The notes: a model not told the origin generated them from the sequence alone. Numbered from the stretch's first letter, positions 1 to 7,727 are shown. The stretch is DNA of 9,994 nt from JAADHY01 sp964428935 (GCA_964428935.1 CAYSAG010000191.1:1-9994), one strand, 5' to 3'. A program made the numbers and translations.

Positions 1-1050
1 GGTAATGACGTGGAACAGCTCGCCGTCGTTCATGGTTCGCGACGGCCCGGTTGCAAACGGGGGCGGAGAGGGGTAGCCGCGTTGGGTCACCGGGCCTCCC
101 CCTTCGCCCTTCGGTCCGTGACAGAAGGTGCAGTAGTTCTGAAAGACGAAGCGTCCGCGTTGCAGAGCGGCGGCGTCAGCGGCGGTAAAAGGGTTTTTCA
201 GCAGCTGGCCTGCCAGAGCGCGACCGGCGTCGTTGGGTTCGAATTCCTGAAGCACGGCGTCGCGGGGAATGGTTCCGTCTGGCGGCCGGCGTGACTGCGG
301 CAGGGTGTCGGCGACGGCGTAGGCGTCGCGTGCCGGCGACCAAACCATGTTCGGCAAGAATTCCCAGTTGCGACGGTCGGGACTGCCGGGCAAGACGAGT
401 GCGGCAAGCAGGGTCAGTAGAAGCAGAACGGCCAGCGTGAGGTTCAGCCTTCGCGTCGAGGCCGCTCTGCCTGCGCCCTCGCTCGCCGCTGACCGACCGG
501 CGGGGTGACCGTTCGTCCCAGGCTCGTCCGCTCCTTCGGCCAGAGAATGGACCTCCAAAGCTCCATGCCGTTTCAGTAACGCCAAGACGTCCGACACGTC
601 CCAAGATGAGTCGACCAATTCCAAGATCAAGGCGAAACGGTCGTCGGTTACGTTCGGCACAACCAGTTTTTCGCGGCGTCCTGGCCAAAGACGGCAGACG
701 ACGAAGAAAGCCACGACGGTTCCGACTCCGCCGGCCAGCACCATCGACTCGAAAATGACCGGTGCGTAGGCGGGCAGCGAGTCCCACGGCTTGCCGCCCA
801 CGTTCAGCGGCCAGTCCACCGACGAGCACCACGGAATGAACCAGAGCATGAACAACGCGCCGGCCGCGCCCAGCCCCGCGCAGACCCAACTCAGACGCGA
901 GGGCGGAAGGCCCATGGCTTCGTCCAGCCCGTGCACCGCGTAGGGCGTGTACGCATCGCGCACCCGCAACCCCCCGCGACGTGCCTCGCGCACCGCCGAC
1001 AGCAGTTTCGTCTCCGAATCGAACGTGGCGAGAACCGCTAGTGAGTTCAT
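1..1050 (-). CDS. actDE: Fused ActD-ActE subunit of alternative complex III (3' end missing)
   Basis: I translated the complement from the ATG at 1050 to base 1 by hand: 350 codons with no stop. Residues 1-170 are a DUF3341/ActD domain, with two membrane helices (about 54-74 and 97-118) around the family segment PLNVGGKPW (81-89). A flexible, Ala/Gly-rich linker (171-201) follows, then a third helix (about 202-222). Next comes a cytochrome c domain with one heme site, CTFCH (307-311), then GPKGEGGGP and a TMNDGELFHVIT stretch typical of ActE. The axial Met should lie past the window edge. Two helices put the end of ActD back in the cytoplasm, and the third carries the heme domain out to the periplasm. 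The linker contains no in-frame ATG, GTG or TTG, so separate translation of ActE is unlikely. Known role: ActE is the electron-exit cytochrome of ACIII; ActD is a structural membrane subunit. The start overlaps the actC stop as ATGA, with a GGTGG-type ribosome site upstream. Confidence 0.88.
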   Translation of the reverse strand, partial: MNSLAVLATFDSETKLLSAVREARRGGLRVRDAYTPYAVHGLDEAMGLPPSRLSWVCAGLGAAGALFMLWFIPWCSSVDWPLNVGGKPWDSLPAYAPVIFESMVLAGGVGTVVAFFVVCRLWPGRREKLVVPNVTDDRFALILELVDSSWDVSDVLALLKRHGALEVHSLAEGADEPGTNGHPAGRSAASEGAGRAASTRRLNLTLAVLLLLTLLAALVLPGSPDRRNWEFLPNMVWSPARDAYAVADTLPQSRRPPDGTIPRDAVLQEFEPNDAGRALAGQLLKNPFTAADAAALQRGRFVFQNYCTFCHGPKGEGGGPVTQRGYPSPPPFATGPSRTMNDGELFHVIT

Positions 1051-2441
1051 CGACCTTCCACCTCGACAGCTGGCTGTCCGTGCAAAATGCCTTTCACCTC
1101 GCCCATGGCAATCATTGGCAGAAACCGACAGAACAGCAGGAAGCACGTGAAAAACAGCCCAAAGCTTCCCAGCAGCGTGGCCACTTCGATGCTGGTGGGC
1201 GCGTAGCTGCTCCAGCTGGACGGCAAAAAATCCCGATGCAGCGACGTGACGATGATCACGAACCGCTCAAACCACATGCCGACGTTCACCAAGATGGACA
1301 CAGCGAAAACGACCGCCAAATTCCTCCGCAGACGTGGAAACCAAAGCACCTGCGGAACAAGAACGTTGCAAGCCACCATGGTGGCGTACGCCCACCCGTA
1401 CGGGCCAAACGCACGGTTCGTAAACGTGAATTCCTCGTAGGGGTTCCCGGAGTAGAACGCCGTGAATACCTCGATCAGGTAGGCCAGGCCGACCAGGCAG
1501 CCCGTCGTCAGCGTGAGTTTGCACATGGCGTCGATGTGCCGGTGAGTGATGTAGTCTTCGAAGTGCATGACTTTGCGGGCGATGAGCATGAGCGTCAGGA
1601 CCATGGCCATGCCCGAGAAAATGGCCCCAGCCACGAAGTAAGGCGGGAACAAGGTCGTGTGCCACCCGGGCAAGACGGAGGTGGCGAAGTCGAAGCTCAC
1701 GATCGAATGGACCGACACGACCAGAGGCGTTGCCAGTCCGGCCAGCAGCAGCGAAAGCAGTTCCCAGCGATGCCAGGTCCGTGCCGAGCCGTCCCAGCCC
1801 AGGCTCGCCCACCGCAGCAGGGTTCGGCGCAGACCCGGCCGAGCCCGGTCGCGAGCGGTGGCGAGGTCGGGGATGAGCCCGACGTACCAAAAAAGAAGCG
1901 AAATGGTGAAGTACGTGCCGATGGCAAAAAAGTCCCAGACCAAAGGCGATCGAAAGTTGATCCACAGCGAGCCGCGTGTGTTCGGGTACGGCACCATCCA
2001 GTAGGCGTACCAAGGGCGCCCCATGTGAATCAGCGGAAACAGCCCGGCGCAAATGACGGCGAAAATGGTCATGGCTTCGGCGGCGCGGTTGACCGAGGTG
2101 CGCCAGCGTTGCCGGAAAAGCAGCAGAATGGCCGAAATGAGCGTGCCGGCGTGGCCAATTCCAATCCAGAAGACGAAGTTGGTAATGTCGAAGGCCCAGC
2201 CGACCGTCCGGTTCAACCCCCACGTTCCGATTCCGGTGGCGATCTGGTAGGTGACGGCGACCACACCCACCAGCAGCACGGTCGAGCTGACCGCAAAGGT
2301 CCGCCACCACGCCGACGTCGCTCGCCGTTCGATCGGCTGGCAAATGTCTGCGGTCACCTGAGCCAGTGTTTTCTGACCGCCGATCAAGGGAGGTTCTTCT
2401 GCAATCGCCCTTTCGTGTTGCAGGATCGCAGCGTCAGACAT
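1047..2441 (-). CDS. actC: ActC, NrfD-like quinol-binding membrane subunit of alternative complex III
   Basis: This 464-residue protein has a soluble N-terminus of about 47 residues and then about ten membrane helices (roughly 50-70, 85-109, 121-140, 167-189, 227-250, 265-288, 308-330, 350-368, 374-400, 418-440). Length and helix pattern match the NrfD/PsrC family members of ACIII. In this family the membrane subunit binds quinol near the iron-sulfur subunit and is proposed to move protons. Polar residues within helices that could serve these roles are D85, H97 (GIGHAGT), H139, D170, H245, D251 and E324; assigning them is inference. The position between actB and actD is the standard ACIII order. 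The start overlaps the end of actB by 8 bases, with GAAGG nine bases upstream. The end shares ATGA with the next gene, so coupled translation is likely. ActF is a paralogue, but the position directly after actB and the length favour ActC. Confidence 0.92.
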   Translation of the reverse strand: MSDAAILQHERAIAEEPPLIGGQKTLAQVTADICQPIERRATSAWWRTFAVSSTVLLVGVVAVTYQIATGIGTWGLNRTVGWAFDITNFVFWIGIGHAGTLISAILLLFRQRWRTSVNRAAEAMTIFAVICAGLFPLIHMGRPWYAYWMVPYPNTRGSLWINFRSPLVWDFFAIGTYFTISLLFWYVGLIPDLATARDRARPGLRRTLLRWASLGWDGSARTWHRWELLSLLLAGLATPLVVSVHSIVSFDFATSVLPGWHTTLFPPYFVAGAIFSGMAMVLTLMLIARKVMHFEDYITHRHIDAMCKLTLTTGCLVGLAYLIEVFTAFYSGNPYEEFTFTNRAFGPYGWAYATMVACNVLVPQVLWFPRLRRNLAVVFAVSILVNVGMWFERFVIIVTSLHRDFLPSSWSSYAPTSIEVATLLGSFGLFFTCFLLFCRFLPMIAMGEVKGILHGQPAVEVEGR

Positions 2442-5400
2442 GGGTTTCGGCCTTCTCTTGGCTCTCGCCGTTCCGCACCAACCGCAAGTACGTGACAGAC
2501 GGGCGTACGTTCAACTCTTCCAGTACACGGTAGGCTCGCGGGTCCTTCATCCTTCGCGCCACCTCACTGTTCGGGTCGTTGGTGTCGCCGAAGACAATGG
2601 CCCGCGCGGGGCACGACTGCTGGCAGGCCGGTTGGATTTCTCCGTCGGCCAACGGCCGTCCTTGCCGCTTCGCCTCCAGCTTGGCCTCCAGAATCCGCTG
2701 AACGCAGAACGTGCATTTTTCCATGACCCCGCGTGACCGAACCGTCACGTCTGGGTTCAGAGCAGCGTTCTGAAGGGCGTCGTCGTGTGCGTACTGAAAC
2801 CAGTTGAACCGGCGAACCTTGTACGGGCAGTTGTTGGCACAGTACCGAGTTCCGACGCACCGGTTGTAGACCTGTTCGTTGAGCCCCTCTTCGCTGTGCA
2901 CGGTGGCCAAAACCGGACAGACGGTTTCACAGGGAGCGTGGTCGCATTGCTGACACATCATCGGCTGGAATGCGACGGACAACGTTTGGCCTTGCCCGCT
3001 GTAGTAGCGGTCGATGCGCAGCCAGTGCATTTCGCGGTTCCGTCGCACTTCGTCCTTGCCAACGACCGGGACGTTGTTTTCGGCCTGACAGGCAATGACG
3101 CAGGCGGAGCAGCCCGTGCACTTGTTGAGGTCGATGACCATGCCCCAGTGGTGGCCGCGGTACGGGTGGTCGTCGGCCCAGAGCTCGGCGGTCGAGTGGT
3201 GCGAGCTGGGCGGCGCTCCGGCCTGCGGGTTCTGCTGAAACTCGGCCAGCGTCGTTTCCTGGACCACGGGACGAACCTCAACGCCGGGCGTCCGCAGTCG
3301 CTCCGGCACTTCGATCCGATGGTGGTGCTGAGTCGAAGCGAGCGGGAAGCGGCGTCGCGTCGGTCGGACCGCCACGTTGTCGCGCGTGTACTGAAGAGGC
3401 GTTTGCCGCGGCAACAACGGTGCGACGTTCACACCGACGCGGCCGTTGGGGCCGACTGTCGACCGGCCTTCCAGCCAGCGCGGACCAATGCGGCTGAACC
3501 GCTCGCTCGTCTTGCGACCGTAACCCAAAGCCACGGCAACGACCTCCGGGTGTTGGCCGGGCTGGACCACGACCGGAAGCTCGACCGCCCCAGGCTCCTC
3601 AGCCTCGTCCGACACTTCCAACCGGACCACGTCTCCCGTCTCGACGTCCAGCCGGGCCGCAGTTTCCGGAGCCAGACAGGCGTAGTTGTCCCAGGCCACT
3701 TTCGTCACGGGGTCCGGAAGCTCCTGCAGCCACGGGTTGTGAGCGTGGCGTCCGTCCCGCTGACCGACCTTCGGGTAGCCCACCAGCGTGAAGCCTTTTG
3801 AGGCGCTCGGAACGTCGACCAAGCGCACGACCGAAAAGTCGAACGGTTTGACCGAGACGGGCTCGGGCCGCACGTGAGCCACGCCGTCTCGGAGTGTTCG
3901 TTTCCAGAACTCCTCGAAAGGAATCGGCTTCTCGGCTCGCGGGTGAATGGCCTTCTGCCAGTGTTGCCGCACGGCTTGGAAGTCCGACTGTGGCCGGCCC
4001 AACCACACTGACAGGCTTTCGAGCAGCGACCGTGTTTGTCGGAGCGGCCGGAGGACCGGTTGGCTCACGCTGACGACGCCAGCCACCGGCTCGGCGTCGC
4101 TCCACGTTTCCAGCGGGTGCCCTTCCGGACAGACGAACCGAGCCAGTTCGGCCGTTTCGTCGAGCAGGTCCGACACGGCCACCACCAACGGGACTCGCCG
4201 AATGGCCTCCGCCAGTTCGTCGCCGAACGGCAATTCGGCCACGGGGTTGACGTCTGCCAGGAAGAGCGCGTCGACTTGGCCGCGCTGCAGCTCCTCCAGC
4301 AGCCGCCCCAGCTCCTCGTCGCGGCCCTGACGCTGGTACGACGGGCGCTCCAGGTCGACCGTCCGGCCGTAGGCGTCCAGCAGCTCATTCAGCACGTTGC
4401 AAAGGACCTGGGCCTGCACGTCTTGACTGCCACACAGGACCAAGCTCTTGCCGCGGTTCTGCCACAAGTGTTCGGCCAGTTGGTCCAGCCACGCAGCGTC
4501 GACCGGCGGCTCGCTCAACTGCTCCATTCCGGCCAGCTTTCGGCCCGCGCGGACGGCCAGTCGCGCGGCCAGATGACTCATGATCGACTTCAGCTGTTCG
4601 GGCCGCACGGCCAACCGTCGATCCGCGTTGCACCCAGTCAGCGACAGGCGGCTTTCGAACTGCACGTGGTAGCTCATTCGCGGAGGACTGCCGGCCGGCG
4701 CCCGCTTCGTTTGGTAGGCCTGGGTGTACTGTGTCGGAGCGATCCAAGTGCCCAAGAAGTCGGCGTCGAAACTGACCACGACGTCGGCTTGGTCCAACCG
4801 GTACTTGGGCAACAGGGCTGCGCCGTGGGTGCGTTGGTGAGCTTCGAGAATGCTGGAGCAGGACAGGGCGTCGTAGACAATGTGCCGGCCGTCCGGAAAA
4901 CGGCTGACGAATTCGCGAATCAAGGCCCGTCGCGTTGGACTGATGACCGTTCCGGTCAAGAAACGGACGCGTCCTTTGCCAGACTGGAGGCGGCGCAAGG
5001 CTTCGCCGATCTCGCGGTCCACCTGGTCCCACTGGAGCGGCTGTCCGTCCCGCAGCGGACCGCGGAGACGGTGACTGTCGTAGAGTTCCAACAGCCAAGC
5101 CTGACCGACGGCACACAGGCCGCCTTGCGACAGCGGGTGGTCGGGGTTGCCTTCCAGTTTGATCGGTCGGCCGTCCCGGTTCTTGACAATCACGCCGCAG
5201 CCGGCCGAACAGGCGTGGCAGACCGTGGCGTAGAAGGTCGCTCGCCCCGGCACACGGCCTTCAATGCCTTCGGGCAAGGCCGGCGCCAAGCGCACCGGAG
5301 ACCGCTCGCAGCCAGCCAGCGCCGCCAGGAACCAGGCGTAGCCGGACGCCTCGAGGAAGCGACGGCGGGTGAACCCGTTTTCCTTTGCAGCCGGTCCGGC

Positions 5401-5463
5401 GGGTGGACGGTTTGAGTCCGCTGCGGCCGGCTTCTCGGTTTGTCGATTCGGGGTCTTGGTCAT
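2434..5463 (-). CDS. actB: ActB, molybdopterin-like/iron-sulfur subunit of alternative complex III
   Basis: This 1009-residue protein fuses a molybdopterin-oxidoreductase-like domain (about 70-700) to a ferredoxin-type domain (about 773-985). In ACIII it passes electrons from quinol at ActC towards the ActA hemes on the periplasmic face. The leader has a twin-arginine motif (TRRRFLEASG, 32-41) and a lipobox LAGC ending at C52. C82, C85, C89 and C117 have the spacing of an FS0 [4Fe-4S] site. The C-terminal domain has four cysteine sets: 782/785/788/792, 837/840/845/849, 869/875/879 and 917/920/947/951. In the third set T872 replaces a cysteine (CVGTRYCANNCP), as expected for the [3Fe-4S] site of ActB; three [4Fe-4S] clusters are predicted besides. 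A database hit to formate dehydrogenase or DMSO reductase would be misleading, since neighbours and the fusion fit ActB. Start: an ATG at 5490 would add nine residues and has AGG six bases upstream, but those codons include AGG and AGA, so 5463 is preferred with moderate certainty. Confidence 0.92.
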   Translation of the reverse strand: MTKTPNRQTEKPAAADSNRPPAGPAAKENGFTRRRFLEASGYAWFLAALAGCERSPVRLAPALPEGIEGRVPGRATFYATVCHACSAGCGVIVKNRDGRPIKLEGNPDHPLSQGGLCAVGQAWLLELYDSHRLRGPLRDGQPLQWDQVDREIGEALRRLQSGKGRVRFLTGTVISPTRRALIREFVSRFPDGRHIVYDALSCSSILEAHQRTHGAALLPKYRLDQADVVVSFDADFLGTWIAPTQYTQAYQTKRAPAGSPPRMSYHVQFESRLSLTGCNADRRLAVRPEQLKSIMSHLAARLAVRAGRKLAGMEQLSEPPVDAAWLDQLAEHLWQNRGKSLVLCGSQDVQAQVLCNVLNELLDAYGRTVDLERPSYQRQGRDEELGRLLEELQRGQVDALFLADVNPVAELPFGDELAEAIRRVPLVVAVSDLLDETAELARFVCPEGHPLETWSDAEPVAGVVSVSQPVLRPLRQTRSLLESLSVWLGRPQSDFQAVRQHWQKAIHPRAEKPIPFEEFWKRTLRDGVAHVRPEPVSVKPFDFSVVRLVDVPSASKGFTLVGYPKVGQRDGRHAHNPWLQELPDPVTKVAWDNYACLAPETAARLDVETGDVVRLEVSDEAEEPGAVELPVVVQPGQHPEVVAVALGYGRKTSERFSRIGPRWLEGRSTVGPNGRVGVNVAPLLPRQTPLQYTRDNVAVRPTRRRFPLASTQHHHRIEVPERLRTPGVEVRPVVQETTLAEFQQNPQAGAPPSSHHSTAELWADDHPYRGHHWGMVIDLNKCTGCSACVIACQAENNVPVVGKDEVRRNREMHWLRIDRYYSGQGQTLSVAFQPMMCQQCDHAPCETVCPVLATVHSEEGLNEQVYNRCVGTRYCANNCPYKVRRFNWFQYAHDDALQNAALNPDVTVRSRGVMEKCTFCVQRILEAKLEAKRQGRPLADGEIQPACQQSCPARAIVFGDTNDPNSEVARRMKDPRAYRVLEELNVRPSVTYLRLVRNGESQEKAETHV

Positions 5464-5499
5464 GGCTCTGCTTGAAAACCTCGTCCGCATTTCGGCCCT

Positions 5500-5515
5500 G
5501 CCGGCTCGTGCCGGC
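5500..5515 (-). promoter_or_regulatory. Stem-loop upstream of the actB start
   Basis: On the minus strand GCCGGC, ACGA, GCCGGC forms a perfect 6-bp stem with a four-base loop. It lies 36 bases before the preferred actB start (5463) and 9 bases before the alternative start at 5490. If it forms in the mRNA it could affect ribosome access to actB. Function is inferred only; GC-rich sequence produces short stems by chance. Confidence 0.35.
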
Positions 5516-5527
5516 GGACGGTCGCTG

Positions 5528-5546
5528 CGGTCGGCCGGGCCGACCG
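5528..5546 (-). promoter_or_regulatory. GC-rich stem-loop directly after the actA stop codon
   Basis: On the minus strand CGGTCGGC, CCG, GCCGACCG gives a perfect 8-bp stem with a three-base loop, starting at the base after the actA TGA. No T-run follows (the next bases are CAGCGACC), so it does not look like a complete intrinsic terminator. It may instead protect the upstream mRNA end or set the actA:actB ratio; that is inference. Confidence 0.45.
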
Positions 5547-6242
5547 TCAGAAATGACACGTGACGCAGTCGACCGACGCGTGGACGGACTGGCCATTGAC
5601 ACCGTTCTGGTTGGCGTCGCGGTGGCAGTTGACGCACCAGCCCATGTTGAACGCCTCCACTTGGCGGACCCGCTCCATTGTCTCGACCGCTCCGTGGCAC
5701 CGCTGACAGCGAATGCCGACGCGAACGTGAGCTCGGTGGTCGAAGTACACGAAGTCGGGCAGGTCGTGGACGCGGACCCACGGAATGGGCTGGGGCTGGG
5801 CGTCGGGCCGCGGCTGGAGGTTCTCGTCGAGGGCGAGCAGGTCGTAGAGCTTCTTCAGTTCTGCCGAGACGGTGCGGCGCGGCTTTCGGTTTTCTTTCTT
5901 TGCACGACGTTCCTCTGCCCGAACCGCTCCCCAAACGTCCGTCACCACTCGGTGGCAATTCATGCAAGTCGTCCCAGTCGGCAGTCCCGCGTGCCGGCTC
6001 TTTTCCGCTCCGGAATGACAGTAAAGGCACTGGATTGCCAGCTCGCCGGCGTGGAGCCGGTGCGAAAAGGCAATCGGTTGGGTGGGTTCGAACCCCTGGT
6101 GGTTGCCGGGAAGGTGAATGCCCGGCGCCGCACTGGCCAGCAGCCCTAGACCCACGGCCAGAGCAACGCACAGCACGGCCGTAGCGACTCGAGACTCCAG
6201 CACGCCCAGAATCCTTTTGGCAAAGCCACTTCGATTGGTCAT
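5547..6242 (-). CDS. actA: ActA, pentaheme cytochrome c subunit of alternative complex III
   Basis: This 231-residue protein has an N-terminal membrane anchor or uncleaved signal (about 19-38) and five CXXCH heme sites: C72-H76, C93-H97, C179-H183, C203-H207 and C226-H230. Five hemes, the FSHRLH (59-64) and VYFDHRAH (165-172) segments that can supply distal histidines, and the position just before actB identify it as ActA. In ACIII it lies on the periplasmic side and carries electrons between ActB and the outgoing cytochrome. The last heme site is one residue from the C-terminus. Between hemes 2 and 3 lies a long segment (98-178) with a very basic stretch (RAEERRAKKENRKPRR, 108-123), which seems longer than in ActA proteins I remember. 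The start has a strong GGGGAGGGA site eight bases upstream, in the 18-base gap after narK. A triheme or NrfH-like cytochrome is unlikely given the heme count and context. Confidence 0.93.
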   Translation of the reverse strand: MTNRSGFAKRILGVLESRVATAVLCVALAVGLGLLASAAPGIHLPGNHQGFEPTQPIAFSHRLHAGELAIQCLYCHSGAEKSRHAGLPTGTTCMNCHRVVTDVWGAVRAEERRAKKENRKPRRTVSAELKKLYDLLALDENLQPRPDAQPQPIPWVRVHDLPDFVYFDHRAHVRVGIRCQRCHGAVETMERVRQVEAFNMGWCVNCHRDANQNGVNGQSVHASVDCVTCHF

Positions 6243-6250
6243 CGGCCCAC

Positions 6251-6259
6251 TCCCTCCCC
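6251..6259 (-). promoter_or_regulatory. Ribosome binding site of actA
   Basis: GGGGAGGGA on the minus strand ends eight bases before the actA ATG. It fills half of the 18-base gap between the narK stop and actA. This fixes the start at 6242 and leaves no room for a usual promoter between the genes, which supports read-through from narK. Confidence 0.6.
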
Positions 6260-6260
6260 G

Positions 6261-7607
6261 CTACGACTCCAACGCCGTGGCCGACTCGGTCTGACGAGCC
6301 AACAGGGCCGAACGGTGCGACCACCCGATTACCTTCAGAAAGACCAGCGACAGCACGGCCAGCCCGACAAAAACGACGAACCCCCGCGCGTAGCCGACGG
6401 GACCAAGCTCCTTCACAAACCAGCCCATGACCGGCGGAATGGCGAAGCCGCCGAAAGCCCCCAGGCCGCCGACCCACCCGGCCGCTCCCCCAACGGCGTC
6501 CGGTACTTCCCGCGGCACCAGCTTGAACACGACAGCGTTCGTGACGCCCATGCCGATTGCCATCAAGATGGCTCCGGCCACCGCAACCGCGAACTGTGGT
6601 GAAAGGGTCAGCAGGATCGCTCCGACCAGCATCAGCGTCAACGCTGCGTACCCGGTCGGCTCGCCACCCAACCGGTCGGCTACGGCTCCACCGGCCACGC
6701 GAATCAGCGAGGCCAGAATCGAGTAGGTCGCAGTCAGTGCTCCGGCAATGACGACCGTCGTCTGGAAGCTCTCTTTCCAGTACGTGGGGAACCAGGCCGT
6801 CAGGGCGATGAAGCCACCGAACGTGGTGAAGTAGATGGCCACCAGCAGCCACGTCTTCCATTTCTGCGCCGAGATTTTCAGGCTCTCGGTCAAACTGCTG
6901 GCGGGGAACAGTTCCTGCCCGCGGGCGCGAGCGATTTCTCGTGCTCGCTCTGGCGGCTGGCCCGCCGCGACCAACTGGAAGTACCACGCGTTTCGTCCGA
7001 AGTAGGCGTAAACGGCCGTTCCAATGATCAGGAACAACAGCCAAGCCAGGTACGCTCCGGTCAGTCCCCACGATTTCAAGGCCAGCGGCAGCAGGAACGA
7101 GAACATTCCGGGAGCGAGGTTGCCCAGCCCGGCGTAGGTGCCCAAGGCCGCGCCTTGCTTCGACTGGGGGAACCAGTACGAGACCTGCCCGATTCCGACG
7201 GAAAAGGTCGCGATTCCACAGCCGCACAGCAGGCCAAACAGCAGCAACAGCGGGTACAGCTTGAGCGTCAGACGGTCCGGGTAGAAGAACCAGATGATGC
7301 CCAGCAGACCGGCCATGCCGACAATGGACAGGACCATCAGCACCAAGAAGGGCCGGCGTCCGCCGGTGGTGTCGACCCACGCGGCGAACGGAATCCGAAG
7401 GAGCGACCCCGACAACGACGGCATGGCGACCAGCAGCCCGACCAGGACGGGCGACAGATTCATGGCGTCCTTGAACTTGGCGGCCGTTGGTCCGAACAAC
7501 GCCACGGCGGCAAAACCGAAGAAGAAGCCGAGCGTCGCTCCCCACAGCCCCTCGGCCGGACTGCCTCGCAGCCGACCGTCAAACGGTTCGGCGTGTGTCG
7601 TCGCCAT
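6261..7607 (-). CDS. narK: NarK-type nitrate/nitrite transporter (major facilitator superfamily)
   Basis: This 448-residue protein has about 12 membrane helices, the usual size for the family. It is predicted to move nitrate and/or nitrite across the inner membrane, feeding the cytoplasmic NarG site and removing nitrite. Family marks seen are R71 in helix 2 (LLRIPFAAWVD) and R303 in helix 8 (LIRVAGGAVADRLGG), placed like the two substrate-binding arginines of E. coli NarK. The first nitrate signature is at 156-167 (GTYAGLGNLAPG); the second region runs from about 351 to 388 (IGMGVTNAVVFKLVP, then a Gly-rich GGAAGWVGGLGAFGG). The loop between helices 6 and 7 is long (about 205-250). Whether it works as a nitrate/proton symporter (NarK1 type) or nitrate/nitrite antiporter (NarK2 type) cannot be decided here. 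The start at 7607 has GAGGAG seven bases upstream. The gene follows narI by 120 bases and precedes actA by 18. Confidence 0.93.
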   Translation of the reverse strand: MATTHAEPFDGRLRGSPAEGLWGATLGFFFGFAAVALFGPTAAKFKDAMNLSPVLVGLLVAMPSLSGSLLRIPFAAWVDTTGGRRPFLVLMVLSIVGMAGLLGIIWFFYPDRLTLKLYPLLLLFGLLCGCGIATFSVGIGQVSYWFPQSKQGAALGTYAGLGNLAPGMFSFLLPLALKSWGLTGAYLAWLLFLIIGTAVYAYFGRNAWYFQLVAAGQPPERAREIARARGQELFPASSLTESLKISAQKWKTWLLVAIYFTTFGGFIALTAWFPTYWKESFQTTVVIAGALTATYSILASLIRVAGGAVADRLGGEPTGYAALTLMLVGAILLTLSPQFAVAVAGAILMAIGMGVTNAVVFKLVPREVPDAVGGAAGWVGGLGAFGGFAIPPVMGWFVKELGPVGYARGFVVFVGLAVLSLVFLKVIGWSHRSALLARQTESATALES

Positions 7608-7727
7608 GCCGTGTCTCCTCTTCCTGTCTGTTCAACTCGTGCCTTTTCGAAAGACTGTTTCGACCGAACTCGGTGTGCCGAGCGGCGGCGGGTGGTCCAG
7701 CGTCCGTTCGCCCCAGTCTGCTCGGCC
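7608..7727 (-). other. narI-narK intergenic leader with a small stem-loop
   Basis: This is the largest gap in the window, 120 bases. On the minus strand it holds CTCGG-CACA-CCGAG (7669-7682; 5-bp stem, four-base loop, no T-run after it), the 8-bp palindrome TTTCGAAA (7645-7652) and the narK ribosome site GAGGAG (7615-7620). I saw no FNR-type TTGAT-N4-ATCAA site and no convincing -35/-10 pair. It may be an mRNA processing site or a weak internal promoter, but nothing here proves either. Confidence 0.3.

Noticed and set aside
981..2495. Long plus-strand open frame of about 504 codons
   Set aside because: It is antisense to actC, has composition typical of GC-rich shadow frames and shows no domain.
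4036..5415. Long plus-strand open frame of about 459 codons
   Set aside because: It is antisense to the ActB molybdopterin-like domain, with no family features.
2434..5463. Formate dehydrogenase, DMSO reductase or polysulfide reductase reading of actB
   Set aside because: The fusion of both domains in one chain, the T872 [3Fe-4S] signature, pentaheme ActA before it and ActC/ActD/ActE after it fit ACIII.
5464..7545. Open frame continuing upstream of actB through actA and narK
   Set aside because: It is a shadow in another frame of two clear genes. It is rich in Arg and Gly with no recognisable domain, and the real ActB starts at its Tat leader.
7669..7682. Intrinsic terminator after narI
   Set aside because: The stem is only 5 bp and no T-run follows on the transcribed strand.
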